Below are positions 16,258-25,993 of a stretch of 64,000 bases of DNA, piece after piece; the first letter of the stretch is position 1, and each line of letters begins with the position of its first letter. The notes under the pieces were generated by a model. It was not told where the DNA came from. It searched no databases and saw only the letters and a program-made list of their open reading frames with translations. The position numbers were made by a program, and so were the translations under genes. The DNA is from UBA1930 sp943371535 (GTDB lineage: Bacteria > Bacteroidota > Bacteroidia > Chitinophagales > Chitinophagaceae). The stretch lies in contig CALRVE020000007.1 in assembly GCA_943371535.1 (NCBI GenBank), positions 60,162 to 124,161 on the forward strand, in the 5' to 3' direction.

Positions 16258-17913
16258 ATGATGCAAAAAATAAAAATAATTTTCCTTTTTTTATTGCTGA
16301 ATGGTTCAGTGAACGTTTATGCTCAAACATCCTATACACAATTAGGACATAAAGAGTATCATTTGCTAGATAGATTAGAAATAAAATCTGGCTTAGAAGG
16401 CTTCAATGCTTCTTATTTAAAACCCAATAACATAAAACTTTTGGTGAAAGAAGTTGAACTGTTAGATAGTTTACAACGCAATAAAAATAGGGTTGCAGCC
16501 AAAGTAAATACGATAGACAAGTATAATATCACCCGTTTTTTAATGGCTCATAAAGAATATACCTCGGCTACATCTTCTTTCAATAACAAAAAAACATCCT
16601 TTAATTTAATTGAATTAAATAAGCCTAATTTTTTCATGGCTATTAATCCAGCTTTGCAATACCAATATGGTACAGAATCGGCCGATAATCAATCTTTATA
16701 TTTAATGAGTGGCGGATTAACAGCCAAAGGTTTAATAGCAAAAAAAGTTGCATTTAATATTTATGCAACAGGCAATAGAGAAAGAACGCCATTTTATGTA
16801 AGGGATTTTACTAAAACTTTTAAAGCAGTGCCTGGCTTTAGTAACTATAATATTACCGATAGTAATGCAGTTCAATATTTTGATGTAAGAGCATCGGCTC
16901 AATGGACATTGGCTAAATTTATTGATATGCAAGTTGGTTATGATAGAAATTTTTTGGGTAATGGTCATAGAAGTTTACTACTAAGCGATTTTAGTGGCAA
17001 CAGCTTATTTTTTAAAATTAATACCCGATTATGGAAATTTAATTTTGAAAACTTGTACATGCAATTAACTCCTCAATTTGGAATTGTTGCCAATCGAAAT
17101 GCTAAAAAATATTTACGCATTAACACCCTTAGCATCAATGCAACCAATTGGTTAAATATTGGCATTTTTGATGCTGTTTCTTTTGGAAGACAAAACCAAT
17201 TTGAATTAAATTATTTACAGCCATTTACCTTTTTAAGGGCAATGGAACAACAAAGCGGAAGCCCAGATAATGCATTAGTGGGTATGAATATTAAAGCCAA
17301 TATTCGCAAACAAGTACAAGTATATGGACAAGTATTGTTAGACGAATTTTTACTGAAAGAAATTAAGGCTAATAGTGGTTGGTGGGCTAATAAGTTGGGC
17401 TATCAAATTGGTGTAAAATATATCGATGCATTTAATGTACAGAATTTAGACATACAAATAGAAAGTAATAGAACAAGACCGTTCACCTATACTCATTACG
17501 ATTCGGTTTCTAACTACAGTAACAATAATATGCCTCTTGCACATCCATTGGGTGCAGGTTTTCAAGAGTATATTTTAATTGCTAGATATCAACCTACTAA
17601 AAAATTATTCTTACAAAGTAAAATCATGTATTATACTTCAGGAAGAGATACAAGTGGAATAAACTTTGGTAATAACATTTTAAGAGATTATAGAATTAGA
17701 CCAAGAGATTATGCATGGGAAGTAGGTGCTGGCAATAAATTAAACTGTTTTTACATGAATGTAAATGCATCGTACGAGTTTAAAGAAAATCTTTTTTTTG
17801 ATGCAGGCATTACTTTACGTAACATGAGTTTTACAAAAGGCACTGCTCAAAATACTACTTTGGTAAATGTTGGATTTAGATGGAATATTACTAGAAGAGA
17901 ATTTGATTTTTAA
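16258..17913 (+). CDS. Outer membrane beta-barrel protein, capsule-assembly Wzi / RemB-like
   Basis: A 551-residue exported protein with signal peptide (IKIIFLFLLLNGSVNVYAQ) and a long C-terminal region of alternating beta strands that ends in an aromatic residue (RREFDF), as in outer membrane barrels. The segment MQVGYDRNFLGNGHRSLLLSD near residue 225 is the hallmark of the Wzi-like family (PF14052), which includes RemB of Flavobacterium gliding. Wzi binds capsule at the surface in Enterobacteria; the role here is inferred. It is followed 21 bp later by a paralogue, so they form an operon. Confidence 0.7.
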   Translation: MMQKIKIIFLFLLLNGSVNVYAQTSYTQLGHKEYHLLDRLEIKSGLEGFNASYLKPNNIKLLVKEVELLDSLQRNKNRVAAKVNTIDKYNITRFLMAHKEYTSATSSFNNKKTSFNLIELNKPNFFMAINPALQYQYGTESADNQSLYLMSGGLTAKGLIAKKVAFNIYATGNRERTPFYVRDFTKTFKAVPGFSNYNITDSNAVQYFDVRASAQWTLAKFIDMQVGYDRNFLGNGHRSLLLSDFSGNSLFFKINTRLWKFNFENLYMQLTPQFGIVANRNAKKYLRINTLSINATNWLNIGIFDAVSFGRQNQFELNYLQPFTFLRAMEQQSGSPDNALVGMNIKANIRKQVQVYGQVLLDEFLLKEIKANSGWWANKLGYQIGVKYIDAFNVQNLDIQIESNRTRPFTYTHYDSVSNYSNNNMPLAHPLGAGFQEYILIARYQPTKKLFLQSKIMYYTSGRDTSGINFGNNILRDYRIRPRDYAWEVGAGNKLNCFYMNVNASYEFKENLFFDAGITLRNMSFTKGTAQNTTLVNVGFRWNITRREFDF

Positions 17914-17934
17914 TTGAATATATAACTAAGAAAA

Positions 17935-19608
17935 ATGAAAATACTTCAAACTATACTTTTTAGTTTTACATTATTATGCTTTGGTGTATTGCAAGCCCAA
18001 AGTGTTTATTTAACCCCAGGCGGAAAAGAAGAATGGTTATTGAACAGATTAGAAATTAAAATGCAAACAAAGCAAATAAGCAACTCTTCCATAAAACCAT
18101 TTAATAGAAAATTTATTGTTCAAGAAGTTGATTACTTGGATAGTTTATATGCAACAGCTAGCAAGCAAACTAAAGCAATTACTGAGATTGACAAATACAA
18201 TATGCAACGCTTTTTAATGGCCAATAGTGAGTGGAGTAAGCCCAAAGAAATTTACATTGCCGAAAAAAATTTTAAAGGTTTATATAAGAATAGAGCCAAT
18301 ATGGTTGATTTGAAAAATGAAGATTTCACCTTAATTGCTAATCCAATTATTAACTATCAACAAGGTAGTAAAGCAGGCAACTTACAAAGTACATTTATTA
18401 ATCAACGTGGTATTACTGCAAGAGGAAATATTGGTAAAAAAATAGGTTTTCATTTTTACTTTACCGAAAATCAAGAACGTCAACCTACCTATGTACAAGA
18501 TTGGAGAAATAAATTTATTGCTGTTCCTGGAGCTGGTTATATAAAGAATTTTAAAGTAGGTGGATTTGATTATTTTGATGTTAGAGGTGGCGTTACATGG
18601 CAAGTTGCAAAATACATGGACATGCAATTAGCTTACGATAGAAACTTTATAGGCAATGGATTTAGAAGTTTACTTTTAAGCGATTTTAGCACCAACAATA
18701 TGCACTTAAAAGTGAACACTTATTTTGGAAAATTCAAGTATCAAAATATTTTTTCTGAATTGGTGGGTTATAGAAGAGCTGGTGGCGATAGAATTTATCC
18801 AAGAAAATATTTTAGGGCTAGTTACTTAACCTATACACCAGCAAAATGGATGAGTGTAGGAATTTTTGAGGGTGTAATGATGGGAAAAAGAGACAAATTA
18901 AGTTTGCCTTTATTTAATCCAATTATGTATACTAGCTTTTCTGATAACAAGAATGATAAAGCTTATTTAGGTTTTGATGCTAAAATAAACATTGTAAAAA
19001 AAATACAGGTTTATGGACAGCTAGTAGTTGATAAAATAAAAATGGATGAATTGAAAAACGATTGGTGGGGCAATAGATTTGGCTATCAACTTGGAGCAAA
19101 ATATGTAGATGTATTTGGCGTGAAAAATTTAGATGTACAAGTAGAAACCAATGTTGTTCGTCCGTTTATGTATGCATCAACCGATTCATTTAGTAGTTAT
19201 AATCATTATAACCAACCATTGGCTCATCCTTTAGGTGCAAATTTTAAAGAGTATATTGGTATAGTTAGATATCAGCCTTTAAAGCAACTATTTTTAGAAA
19301 CTAAATTACTATTCTATAAGCAAGGCTTAGATAGTAGTGTGAATAATGTAAACAGAAATTTTGGAAGCAATATATTTTCATTCAACCAAACTCGTCAATT
19401 TGAAAATGGCTGGAAAACCACCACCGGTGATGTGGCTACTTGCACCATATTTACTTTTTTAGCAAGTTATGAAGTAAAAGAAAATTTATTTTTTGATGTA
19501 TCATATTTATACAGAAGCTTTGATAGAATGAGTACCAATAAAACTGATGTAAGTATGTTTTCTGCAGGCTTTCGTTGGAATATTGGAAGAAGAGAATTGT
19601 TATTTTAA
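17935..19608 (+). CDS. Outer membrane beta-barrel protein, Wzi / RemB-like, second paralogue
   Basis: A 557-residue paralogue of the preceding gene, with the same plan: signal peptide ending LQAQ, N-terminal segment with EIDKYNMQRFLMAN (preceding gene: TIDKYNITRFLMAH), the motif MQLAYDRNFIGNGFRSLLLSD, and a barrel ending in GRRELLF. The pair arose by tandem duplication and has diverged substantially. Membership of the Wzi-like family makes a role in surface polysaccharide or gliding plausible; gldF and gldG lie 9 kb downstream. Transcription ends at the 14-bp hairpin shared with hmgA. Confidence 0.7.
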   Translation: MKILQTILFSFTLLCFGVLQAQSVYLTPGGKEEWLLNRLEIKMQTKQISNSSIKPFNRKFIVQEVDYLDSLYATASKQTKAITEIDKYNMQRFLMANSEWSKPKEIYIAEKNFKGLYKNRANMVDLKNEDFTLIANPIINYQQGSKAGNLQSTFINQRGITARGNIGKKIGFHFYFTENQERQPTYVQDWRNKFIAVPGAGYIKNFKVGGFDYFDVRGGVTWQVAKYMDMQLAYDRNFIGNGFRSLLLSDFSTNNMHLKVNTYFGKFKYQNIFSELVGYRRAGGDRIYPRKYFRASYLTYTPAKWMSVGIFEGVMMGKRDKLSLPLFNPIMYTSFSDNKNDKAYLGFDAKINIVKKIQVYGQLVVDKIKMDELKNDWWGNRFGYQLGAKYVDVFGVKNLDVQVETNVVRPFMYASTDSFSSYNHYNQPLAHPLGANFKEYIGIVRYQPLKQLFLETKLLFYKQGLDSSVNNVNRNFGSNIFSFNQTRQFENGWKTTTGDVATCTIFTFLASYEVKENLFFDVSYLYRSFDRMSTNKTDVSMFSAGFRWNIGRRELLF

Positions 19609-19626
19609 ATGAATATATAATCTAAT

Positions 19627-19712
19627 GATGAGCGTAGTCGAGTGGTGAGCGTAGTCGAGTGGTGAGCGTAGTCGAACCATGAGTTTCAAGTATCGAGCGA
19701 AGTCGAGATACA
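19627..19712. repeat. Direct repeats of gagcgtagtcga
   Basis: Three copies of gagcgtagtcga spaced 15 bp (ggtgagcgtagtcga unit) and a variant gagcgaagtcga, non-coding. Related words occur at 5719-5740 and 35919-35936. This is a dispersed intergenic repeat family. Confidence 0.8.
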
Positions 19713-19720
19713 AAAATACA

Positions 19721-19754
19721 ATAGAAATCCCCATTCAACAATGGGGATTTCTAT
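19721..19754. terminator. Bidirectional terminator, Wzi-like operon / hmgA
   Basis: Perfect 14-bp stem, atagaaatccccat with atggggatttctat, with a 6-nt loop, between convergent genes. Confidence 0.85.
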
Positions 19755-19764
19755 TAATTAAATA

Positions 19765-20922
19765 TTACTCAGCCCAACTCATAGTATAATTTTCATTTTC
19801 AATTTCCAATGCTTGTTTTGTAAGCATTAGAGGATGAAAAGTATCTACCATTACTGCTAATTCCTGAGTTGAAGTTTTACCAATACTTTTCTCTACAGCT
19901 CCTGGATGTGGACCATGAGGTATTCCAGCAGGATGCAAAGTCATCATGCCTCTAGTAACATTTTTTCTACTCATAAAATCTCCATCTACATAATACAACA
20001 ATTCATCACTATCAATATTGCTATGATTGTATGGTGCAGGAATTGCTTGTGGATGATAATCGTACATTCTTGGTACAAAACTGCAAATCACAAAATTATG
20101 TGCATCAAAAGTTTGGTGTACTGGTGGTGGTTGATGTACTCTTCCTGTAATGGGTTCAAAATTATGAATGCTAAAAGCGTAAGGATAACAACATCCATCC
20201 CAACCTACCACATCAAATGGATGATTGGCATAATGCAACCCATACAACACTCCTTTTTTCTTTGTTTTTATTATAAAATCGCCTTGCTCATCTTTAGTCA
20301 TTAAGTTTTGTGGAGTTCTAATATCACGTTCACAAAAAGGTGCATGTTCTAATAACTGACCATATTTGCTCATGTAATTTTTAGGGTACCGTATTGGGCT
20401 AAAACTTTCTACAATAAACATTCGATTTACTTCTGTATCAAATGTTATCTGATAAATTGTACCTCTTGGTATTACCAAATAATCGCCATAACCAAAACTT
20501 AATTCTCCATATTGAGTAAGCAGTTTGCCTGTTCCTTCATGTATAAAAATTACTTCATCTGCATCGGCATTTTTAAAAAAATAAGTAGTCATACTTTCTT
20601 GAGGAGCAGCTAAAACAACATGACAATCATTGTTTACTAAAACTGGTATACGGCTTTGCAAATAATCGTTTACTGGCTTTATATGAAACCCTTCAAAGCT
20701 TCTATGCTTCAACATTTTTTCTTCTGCAATAGTTGGTGCAACATTAATGGGTTCATCAGTTTTAATAATTTGTGTTGGAGGATGGCAATGATAAAGTATA
20801 GAATAATCATTACTAAACCCTTCAGTTGAAAACAATTGTTCAGAATACAATTCACCGTTGGGTTTTCTAAATTGTATATGACGTTTATGAGGAATATTTC
20901 CCAATTGTTGATAGTGTGGCAT
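19765..20922 (-). CDS. hmgA: Homogentisate 1,2-dioxygenase
   Basis: Opens the aromatic ring of homogentisate in tyrosine and phenylalanine degradation; Fe(II) cupin enzyme, cytoplasmic. The 385-residue protein shows the family's iron-site region: PYNHSNIDSDELLYYVDGDF (His and Glu ligands) and MTLHPAGIPHGPHPG (last His), together with the VHQTFDAHNFVICSFVPR segment. It is a little shorter than the human or Pseudomonas enzymes (about 430-445), as usual in Bacteroidota. The other pathway genes are not adjacent, so the gene stands alone here. Confidence 0.92.
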   Translation of the reverse strand: MPHYQQLGNIPHKRHIQFRKPNGELYSEQLFSTEGFSNDYSILYHCHPPTQIIKTDEPINVAPTIAEEKMLKHRSFEGFHIKPVNDYLQSRIPVLVNNDCHVVLAAPQESMTTYFFKNADADEVIFIHEGTGKLLTQYGELSFGYGDYLVIPRGTIYQITFDTEVNRMFIVESFSPIRYPKNYMSKYGQLLEHAPFCERDIRTPQNLMTKDEQGDFIIKTKKKGVLYGLHYANHPFDVVGWDGCCYPYAFSIHNFEPITGRVHQPPPVHQTFDAHNFVICSFVPRMYDYHPQAIPAPYNHSNIDSDELLYYVDGDFMSRKNVTRGMMTLHPAGIPHGPHPGAVEKSIGKTSTQELAVMVDTFHPLMLTKQALEIENENYTMSWAE

Positions 20923-21126
20923 AAAAATATTTTATGAAAATGAAATTGAATCTACAATCAAATACTGATGCAAAGTTTGAAAATAATTGGTATTAACTAG
21001 CGTAGTGAAAGTTCAAGGGTTGCCAACAGAAAAATGTATTTCCATTTGCGTTTATCTATCCAATAAGTAAAATTTCTTTTCAAAGGCATAAACAAAAGTA
21101 ACCATAGTTAGCTAAATAATGGCTTA

Positions 21127-21164
21127 AATAAAACAGGCTATCAAAATTGATAGCCTGTTTTATT
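21127..21164 (-). terminator. Terminator of the large T9SS cargo gene
   Basis: Perfect 17-bp stem, aataaaacaggctatca with tgatagcctgttttatt. Read on the minus strand it ends in a T-rich tract. Confidence 0.85.
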
Positions 21165-21186
21165 CAAAGGGGGGAATTTAGGTATT

Positions 21187-23916
21187 TTAATCTACTAAGA
21201 AGGTTTTCTTAACAGCGTTTTTATTATTCAAATCAACTACAATTGTATAAATACCTTTCACTGAATTATTTGGTAACAAAATTGATTTTAAAAGGTTTGC
21301 ACCATCGTAAACAAAAGATTGAGTATTTACTAATTGTCCTATTGAATTGTAAATCTTAATACTTGCTTTACCCATTTCCATATTGCTCAATTGAATGTTC
21401 ACAATTTTACCTTTAACAGGATTAGGGAATATGCTAATATCTCCTTTAGTACTATTCAATCGAATGCTAATAATGTTACTCACTTCAACATTGCCATTTT
21501 TACCAATTACTTTTATACGATAGTAATTTACATTTAATGGAGATCCGTCAATAATGCTGTATTGATTGCTATTGCTAGCGTTAACCGTGGCAATTGCATG
21601 AAAATTGTAGCCACTATTACTTCTTTCAACAATATAATTTTCTACATTAATTTCATTTTCAACATTCCATTTAACTCTAACGGTATTAGCTTCTGCTTTA
21701 GCAGCAAGGTTGTATAATTTAACTGGCAAAATGAAGCCTACTTCACCAATTGCAAAAGGAGAAAATGCAGTAAAGTTGGTAGTAACAGTATTGGCCATAT
21801 TATCACCATTACCAGTTACAACTTCCCAAGCTGTTCCATTATTTCTACTAATGCCAATTTGATTGTTGGCAAATCCTGAAAAGCTGCTTCCCTCTAAACT
21901 AGCAGGCCAACTCAATGTTACGCCACATGCAGATGTATTTGAGTTTGATATTCTATTAAAATTCCAAACTGCATCTACAACTTTTGCTTTCTTCAAAGCT
22001 GTCATTGGAGTTCCGTCAGGAGTACCTTCTTCTGTAAGGCCTTCAAATGCTTGTACAATAAATGTGTCTAATACTGTTGTTGTAATTGTAGCTGGCAAAT
22101 AGTTGGTAGTACTGCCTATTGGAAATACAGCATTTGATGTAATGCCATCTATTCTTAAAGAACCAACATTTGCTCCTGATTTTTCTAAAGCAATATATTT
22201 TGAATTACTAAAAGGAGCCCCAGCTAATCCTGTTGGAGAAAGCATTCTTAATGTATCGGTTGAACGAACTGTTAATTTACCATTATTCAGCGTTAGTGTT
22301 CCACTTACTCTTACATTATTATTGGTTGTTACAGGTGCGTTTAAAGTAATGTTACCAGTTAATGCGGTATTACTGCCATCACTAAATCCAAAAGGAGAAT
22401 TCGTAGCTGCATTAATAACATAATTAACACCCGATTGAAATGAACGAACCCCAGTTGTGGTTACACTGCCATTGGTAGTATTAAATCCATTTGCATTATC
22501 GGTACTTAGTGTTGCACTATCACTCTTAAATACGAACGTTGCACCAGTTGCGTTCATTAATGCTGGCTTAGATAAATAAATAAATCCTGTTCCAAAGCCT
22601 ACGCAGTTTGTACCAGGGCTTAACACGCCAGGTGTAGTACAAGTAACTGATAAACCTGTATTGCCAGTTAATGCTGCAGAAGTTGTTGCTAAAAACGAGC
22701 CAGCTGTAATATTGGTTGTAGGTGCATCGGCAATACTTGTGTTTGCTCTTGCTGTAAATGTTGCTGCTCCGCTAATTTGGTGAGTTCCAAAATTTAGTTT
22801 TCCAACAATATTCACTTGGTTAGATACAGTTAAACTTTTTTCTAGGGTAACTTCACTATGATTGGCAACTACAAATGAGAGAATATTTATACTACCTGTA
22901 CCTGAAATAGTTTGAGGGTTCGGGCCACCCATTACAATTGCATTTGTTGTACCTCCAGTACCACCAACTAATGTTCCATTTACAATTAAATTCCCCAATA
23001 CAGGTGTATTGCCTGTTAAGTGTGTCATAAAGGTGCAACCATTATTTATTCTTAAATTTTCAATTTTATACACTGCACCATCAGCAAATAAAGTTGCTCC
23101 ATTTTCAATATATAAATTGGCTAAAGTTTTTGCATTTACCCATGACGAACTGCTGTAAGTTGACGTACCATCTAAATAACTCCTATTCGTACCCCTAACA
23201 TAAAAATTGCTTCCAGGTTCAAAATTAGAAAATTGAATAGTTGAGCTACTACCAATTGGACTACGTCCTGCATAATAATACAATGAAGCACCTGTTTTAA
23301 ATAAAATACTATTGGCAACAGAGCCATTAAATCCAGAAGTTGCAGTTGAATCGTTAATGTGTATTTGAGAGCCACTTTCAAAAATTAAACTATTTACAGC
23401 CGGAGCAGTAATATATGCTCTTGGATGAACAGTGGTTGAAAGAGGTCCTAAATGAATGGTACCATTTATTTTTCCTGTTGCACCAGTTGCCAATACAATA
23501 AAAACATCGTAATTGCCCAATGGTCCTCCCATAGTTAAAGTACTTGTTGCATCTACAATAAAATCGTCGCCTACACCACCATTAATAGTAACTGTTCCAC
23601 TACCAGTTGAGGTTCGACTAAAATGCACTTGAGCATTATTTTGTATAATCAACTGACCAAAATTATTGGTTGCAGTAGTTACATTTACTAAGCCTGTAGT
23701 TGGCAAGGTTCCGCCTGTATTGGCCCCATCAAATATTAAGATATCATCTGCAGCAGCTGTTGCTCTACTTGTTCCAGAACCATCTAAACTTGTATTCCAA
23801 TTAGAACTACTAGTAAATGTTCCTGGTCCAGCTCCACCAACCCAATAATAAGTGGTTTGAGTAAAGCCAATTGATGTAATAACAAAAAATAAAAGTGTAG
23901 AAATTACCTTTTTCAT
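21187..23916 (-). CDS. Large secreted beta-rich protein with T9SS sorting domain
   Basis: A 909-residue exported protein of unknown function. I start at 23916 because this Met opens a signal peptide (MKKVISTLLFFVITSIGFTQ) and leaves the divergent promoter pair free; the frame stays open to 24144 but the added residues are Cys-rich and implausible. The mature part begins TYYWVGGAGPGTFTSSSNW, a start seen in large Bacteroidota adhesin-like proteins, then a long low-complexity beta-helix-like region rich in T, S, G and N. A fibronectin-like domain (about 740-820) precedes the C-terminal type IX sorting domain (SIFPNPVKGK...GIYTIVVDL), so it is expected at the cell surface or released. Confidence 0.85.
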   Translation of the reverse strand: MKKVISTLLFFVITSIGFTQTTYYWVGGAGPGTFTSSSNWNTSLDGSGTSRATAAADDILIFDGANTGGTLPTTGLVNVTTATNNFGQLIIQNNAQVHFSRTSTGSGTVTINGGVGDDFIVDATSTLTMGGPLGNYDVFIVLATGATGKINGTIHLGPLSTTVHPRAYITAPAVNSLIFESGSQIHINDSTATSGFNGSVANSILFKTGASLYYYAGRSPIGSSSTIQFSNFEPGSNFYVRGTNRSYLDGTSTYSSSSWVNAKTLANLYIENGATLFADGAVYKIENLRINNGCTFMTHLTGNTPVLGNLIVNGTLVGGTGGTTNAIVMGGPNPQTISGTGSINILSFVVANHSEVTLEKSLTVSNQVNIVGKLNFGTHQISGAATFTARANTSIADAPTTNITAGSFLATTSAALTGNTGLSVTCTTPGVLSPGTNCVGFGTGFIYLSKPALMNATGATFVFKSDSATLSTDNANGFNTTNGSVTTTGVRSFQSGVNYVINAATNSPFGFSDGSNTALTGNITLNAPVTTNNNVRVSGTLTLNNGKLTVRSTDTLRMLSPTGLAGAPFSNSKYIALEKSGANVGSLRIDGITSNAVFPIGSTTNYLPATITTTVLDTFIVQAFEGLTEEGTPDGTPMTALKKAKVVDAVWNFNRISNSNTSACGVTLSWPASLEGSSFSGFANNQIGISRNNGTAWEVVTGNGDNMANTVTTNFTAFSPFAIGEVGFILPVKLYNLAAKAEANTVRVKWNVENEINVENYIVERSNSGYNFHAIATVNASNSNQYSIIDGSPLNVNYYRIKVIGKNGNVEVSNIISIRLNSTKGDISIFPNPVKGKIVNIQLSNMEMGKASIKIYNSIGQLVNTQSFVYDGANLLKSILLPNNSVKGIYTIVVDLNNKNAVKKTFLVD

Positions 23917-24009
23917 ACGGCAATAGTTTAATTGAATAAATAAAATAATAAGATAGGTAGTACTCACAGAAAGTACTTGTACAAAGAGAGAGCAAGCATG
24001 ATAAGAGTT

Positions 24010-24039
24010 CAAATGTAAAAAAAATATTTGTGTTACAAA
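24010..24039 (-). promoter_or_regulatory. Promoter of the T9SS cargo gene
   Basis: On the minus strand TACATTTG (plus 24010-24017) matches TAnnTTTG exactly, with TTTG (plus 24036-24039) 18 nt upstream. The predicted leader is about 85 nt. Confidence 0.6.
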
Positions 24040-24046
24040 TAATTTT

Positions 24047-24079
24047 TTTGTGGTTAATGCTTTTCGAGTAATACATTTG
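24047..24079 (+). promoter_or_regulatory. Promoter of the kduI operon
   Basis: TTTG at 24047-24050, a 21-nt spacer and TACATTTG at 24072-24079, an exact TAnnTTTG match. The predicted leader to the kduI ATG is about 50 nt. It stands back to back with the promoter at 24010-24039; the two -33 boxes are 7 bp apart. Confidence 0.6.
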
Positions 24080-24137
24080 CAATGCTTGCACATCTTATGT
24101 ACCGTTTCGGTATTCATAATTTTAAAACAACAATCGT

Positions 24138-24986
24138 ATGTCATCTATTGCCCAACTACCTGTTGCGTATGCAGTTAACCATGTTCAGTATGCAACTTTT
24201 ACAACTCAAGAATTAAGAGATCAGTTTTTACTTACCAACTTAAAATTAACTAATCAATTTAATCTTACATACACTATGTACGATAGATTAATTGCAGGAA
24301 CTGTTATTCCTACTCAATCAGTTTTACAATTACCTAATTACGAAATTTTAAAAAGTAATTTCTTTTTAGAAAGAAGAGAATTGGGCATTATTAATGTTGG
24401 TGGAGAGGGTACTGTTACTGTGGATGGTTCAACTTTTTCTTTAAGTAAATATGATTGTGTTTATGCTGGAATGGGTAGCAAAGAAGTAAGTTTTGCAAGT
24501 GTAGATACTGCAAATCCTGCATTGTTTTATTTATTGTCTTCACCTGCTCATACAACTTATCCAACAGTTTTAATGAAAGGTAATGAAGCTTCACCTGTAA
24601 CACTTGGCACATCTGATACTTGCAATGAAAGAACCATTTATAAATATATTCACTTACAAGGTATACAAAGTTGCCAATTGGTAATGGGTTTAACTGTTTT
24701 GGCTAAAGGAAGTGTTTGGAATACCATGCCAAGCCATGTTCACAATAGAAGAAGTGAAGTGTACTTTTACTTTGATGTGGCCGATGATCAACGTGTAATG
24801 CACTTTATGGGCAAGCCTCAAGAAACCAAGAATTTGGTTATTGCAAATCATGAAGCTGTATTATCTCCAGAATGGAGCATTCACTCTGGTTGTGGTACTG
24901 CCAACTATAGTTTTATTTGGGGAATGGCTGGCGAAAACAAAGATTACAGCGATATTGATCCAGTTCCTACCAATACTTTATTATAA
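24138..24986 (+). CDS. kduI: 5-dehydro-4-deoxy-D-glucuronate isomerase (KduI)
   Basis: Isomerises the open-chain 4-deoxy-5-ketouronate formed after lyase cleavage of pectin-type or glycosaminoglycan-type chains into 2,5-diketo-3-deoxygluconate; zinc cupin, cytoplasmic. The 282-residue protein has the metal-binding TMPSHVHNRRSEVYFYF segment near residues 195-215 and the late IHSGCGTANYSFIWGMAGEN. Length is standard. It overlaps the next gene by one base (TAATG), so translation is likely coupled with the beta-helix protein. Confidence 0.93.
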   Translation: MSSIAQLPVAYAVNHVQYATFTTQELRDQFLLTNLKLTNQFNLTYTMYDRLIAGTVIPTQSVLQLPNYEILKSNFFLERRELGIINVGGEGTVTVDGSTFSLSKYDCVYAGMGSKEVSFASVDTANPALFYLLSSPAHTTYPTVLMKGNEASPVTLGTSDTCNERTIYKYIHLQGIQSCQLVMGLTVLAKGSVWNTMPSHVHNRRSEVYFYFDVADDQRVMHFMGKPQETKNLVIANHEAVLSPEWSIHSGCGTANYSFIWGMAGENKDYSDIDPVPTNTLL

Positions 24987-25987
24987 TGAAATCAGCTGTT
25001 ATATATAAATTAAAAATAATTAGTATATTGTTTTTTGTACTAATTATTTTTTCTTTTTTTCAACCTCGAAAAGGAAAATTAACCAAAGTATATTCTGCTC
25101 AAGACTTACAAACTGCATTAGATAATGCCAATGCAGGAGAAACCATTTTATTAGACGAAACTTTATTTGTAGGTAAGTTTAAGGTAAAAGCTGGTATTAA
25201 TGGTACCAAAGAAAAACCTATTGTATTAATGGGTACTCCAAAATCTATTTTGCAAACTAAAGAAGCAAACTCTGGTTATGCTTTGTGGTTAGAAGGTAAC
25301 GAGTATTGGCATATCAAAGGATTTACTATTCAAAACTCTAAAAAAGGGTTGGTTTTAGATAGGTGTAAATACAATACAGTTGAAAACTTAACTGTAAACA
25401 ACATTGGTGAAGAAGCCATTCATTTTAGAACACATAGTAGCTACAATATTTTAAAAGGCAGTACAGTTACCAATACAGGTTTATTAAATCCTAGTTATGG
25501 TGAAGCTTGTTATTTAGGTACTGCAATTAGTAATTGGGATAAAATTAGTGAAGGCAAACCCGATACAAGTAATTATAATGTTATTGAGGGCAATACTTTT
25601 GGTCCTTATGTTACTGCTGAAGGGGTTGACGTAAAGGAAGGAACAACTGGCAACATTATTAGAGGTAATACTTTTTATGGCAAAGGACAGAAAGGTGAAA
25701 ATGGTGGTGATAGTTGGATGGATGTTAAAGGTAGTTTTACTTTAATTGAAAACAATAAAGGATATGATGCTTTAATAGATGGCTTTCAGGTACACATTAA
25801 AGGAGAAGGTTTTGGTGAAAACAATATTTTCAGCAACAACTATTGTGAGGTAAATTCAAGTGGCATGGGCTTTTACATTCAGCAAAAAAATGGAACAGCT
25901 AATGGCAATATTGTGTACGATAACAATGTTGTAAAAAATGCAACCAAGGGTATTTCAAATATTTCAATCACATCAACCAAAAAATAA
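24986..25987 (+). CDS. Secreted right-handed parallel beta-helix protein, probable polysaccharide lyase
   Basis: A 333-residue protein with an N-terminal hydrophobic signal (about residues 8-26) and a repetitive body of short beta-helix rungs with Asn ladders (YNTVENLTVNNIGEEAIHF, YNVIEGNTFGPYVTAEGVDV, GNIIRGNTFYGKG). The fold and context suggest a pectate-lyase-like (PL9 or related) enzyme that makes unsaturated uronates for KduI, but I cannot pin down the family or active site. Acidic residues cluster in AEGVDVKEG and GGDSWMDVKG, which could bind calcium. It lies between kduI and an SDR dehydrogenase in one operon. Confidence 0.65.
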   Translation: MKSAVIYKLKIISILFFVLIIFSFFQPRKGKLTKVYSAQDLQTALDNANAGETILLDETLFVGKFKVKAGINGTKEKPIVLMGTPKSILQTKEANSGYALWLEGNEYWHIKGFTIQNSKKGLVLDRCKYNTVENLTVNNIGEEAIHFRTHSSYNILKGSTVTNTGLLNPSYGEACYLGTAISNWDKISEGKPDTSNYNVIEGNTFGPYVTAEGVDVKEGTTGNIIRGNTFYGKGQKGENGGDSWMDVKGSFTLIENNKGYDALIDGFQVHIKGEGFGENNIFSNNYCEVNSSGMGFYIQQKNGTANGNIVYDNNVVKNATKGISNISITSTKK

Positions 25988-25993
25988 TCACTC

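Noticed and set aside
23917..24144. N-terminal extension of the large T9SS protein
   Set aside because: The extension is Cys-rich, would hide the signal peptide, and covers two good promoter matches.
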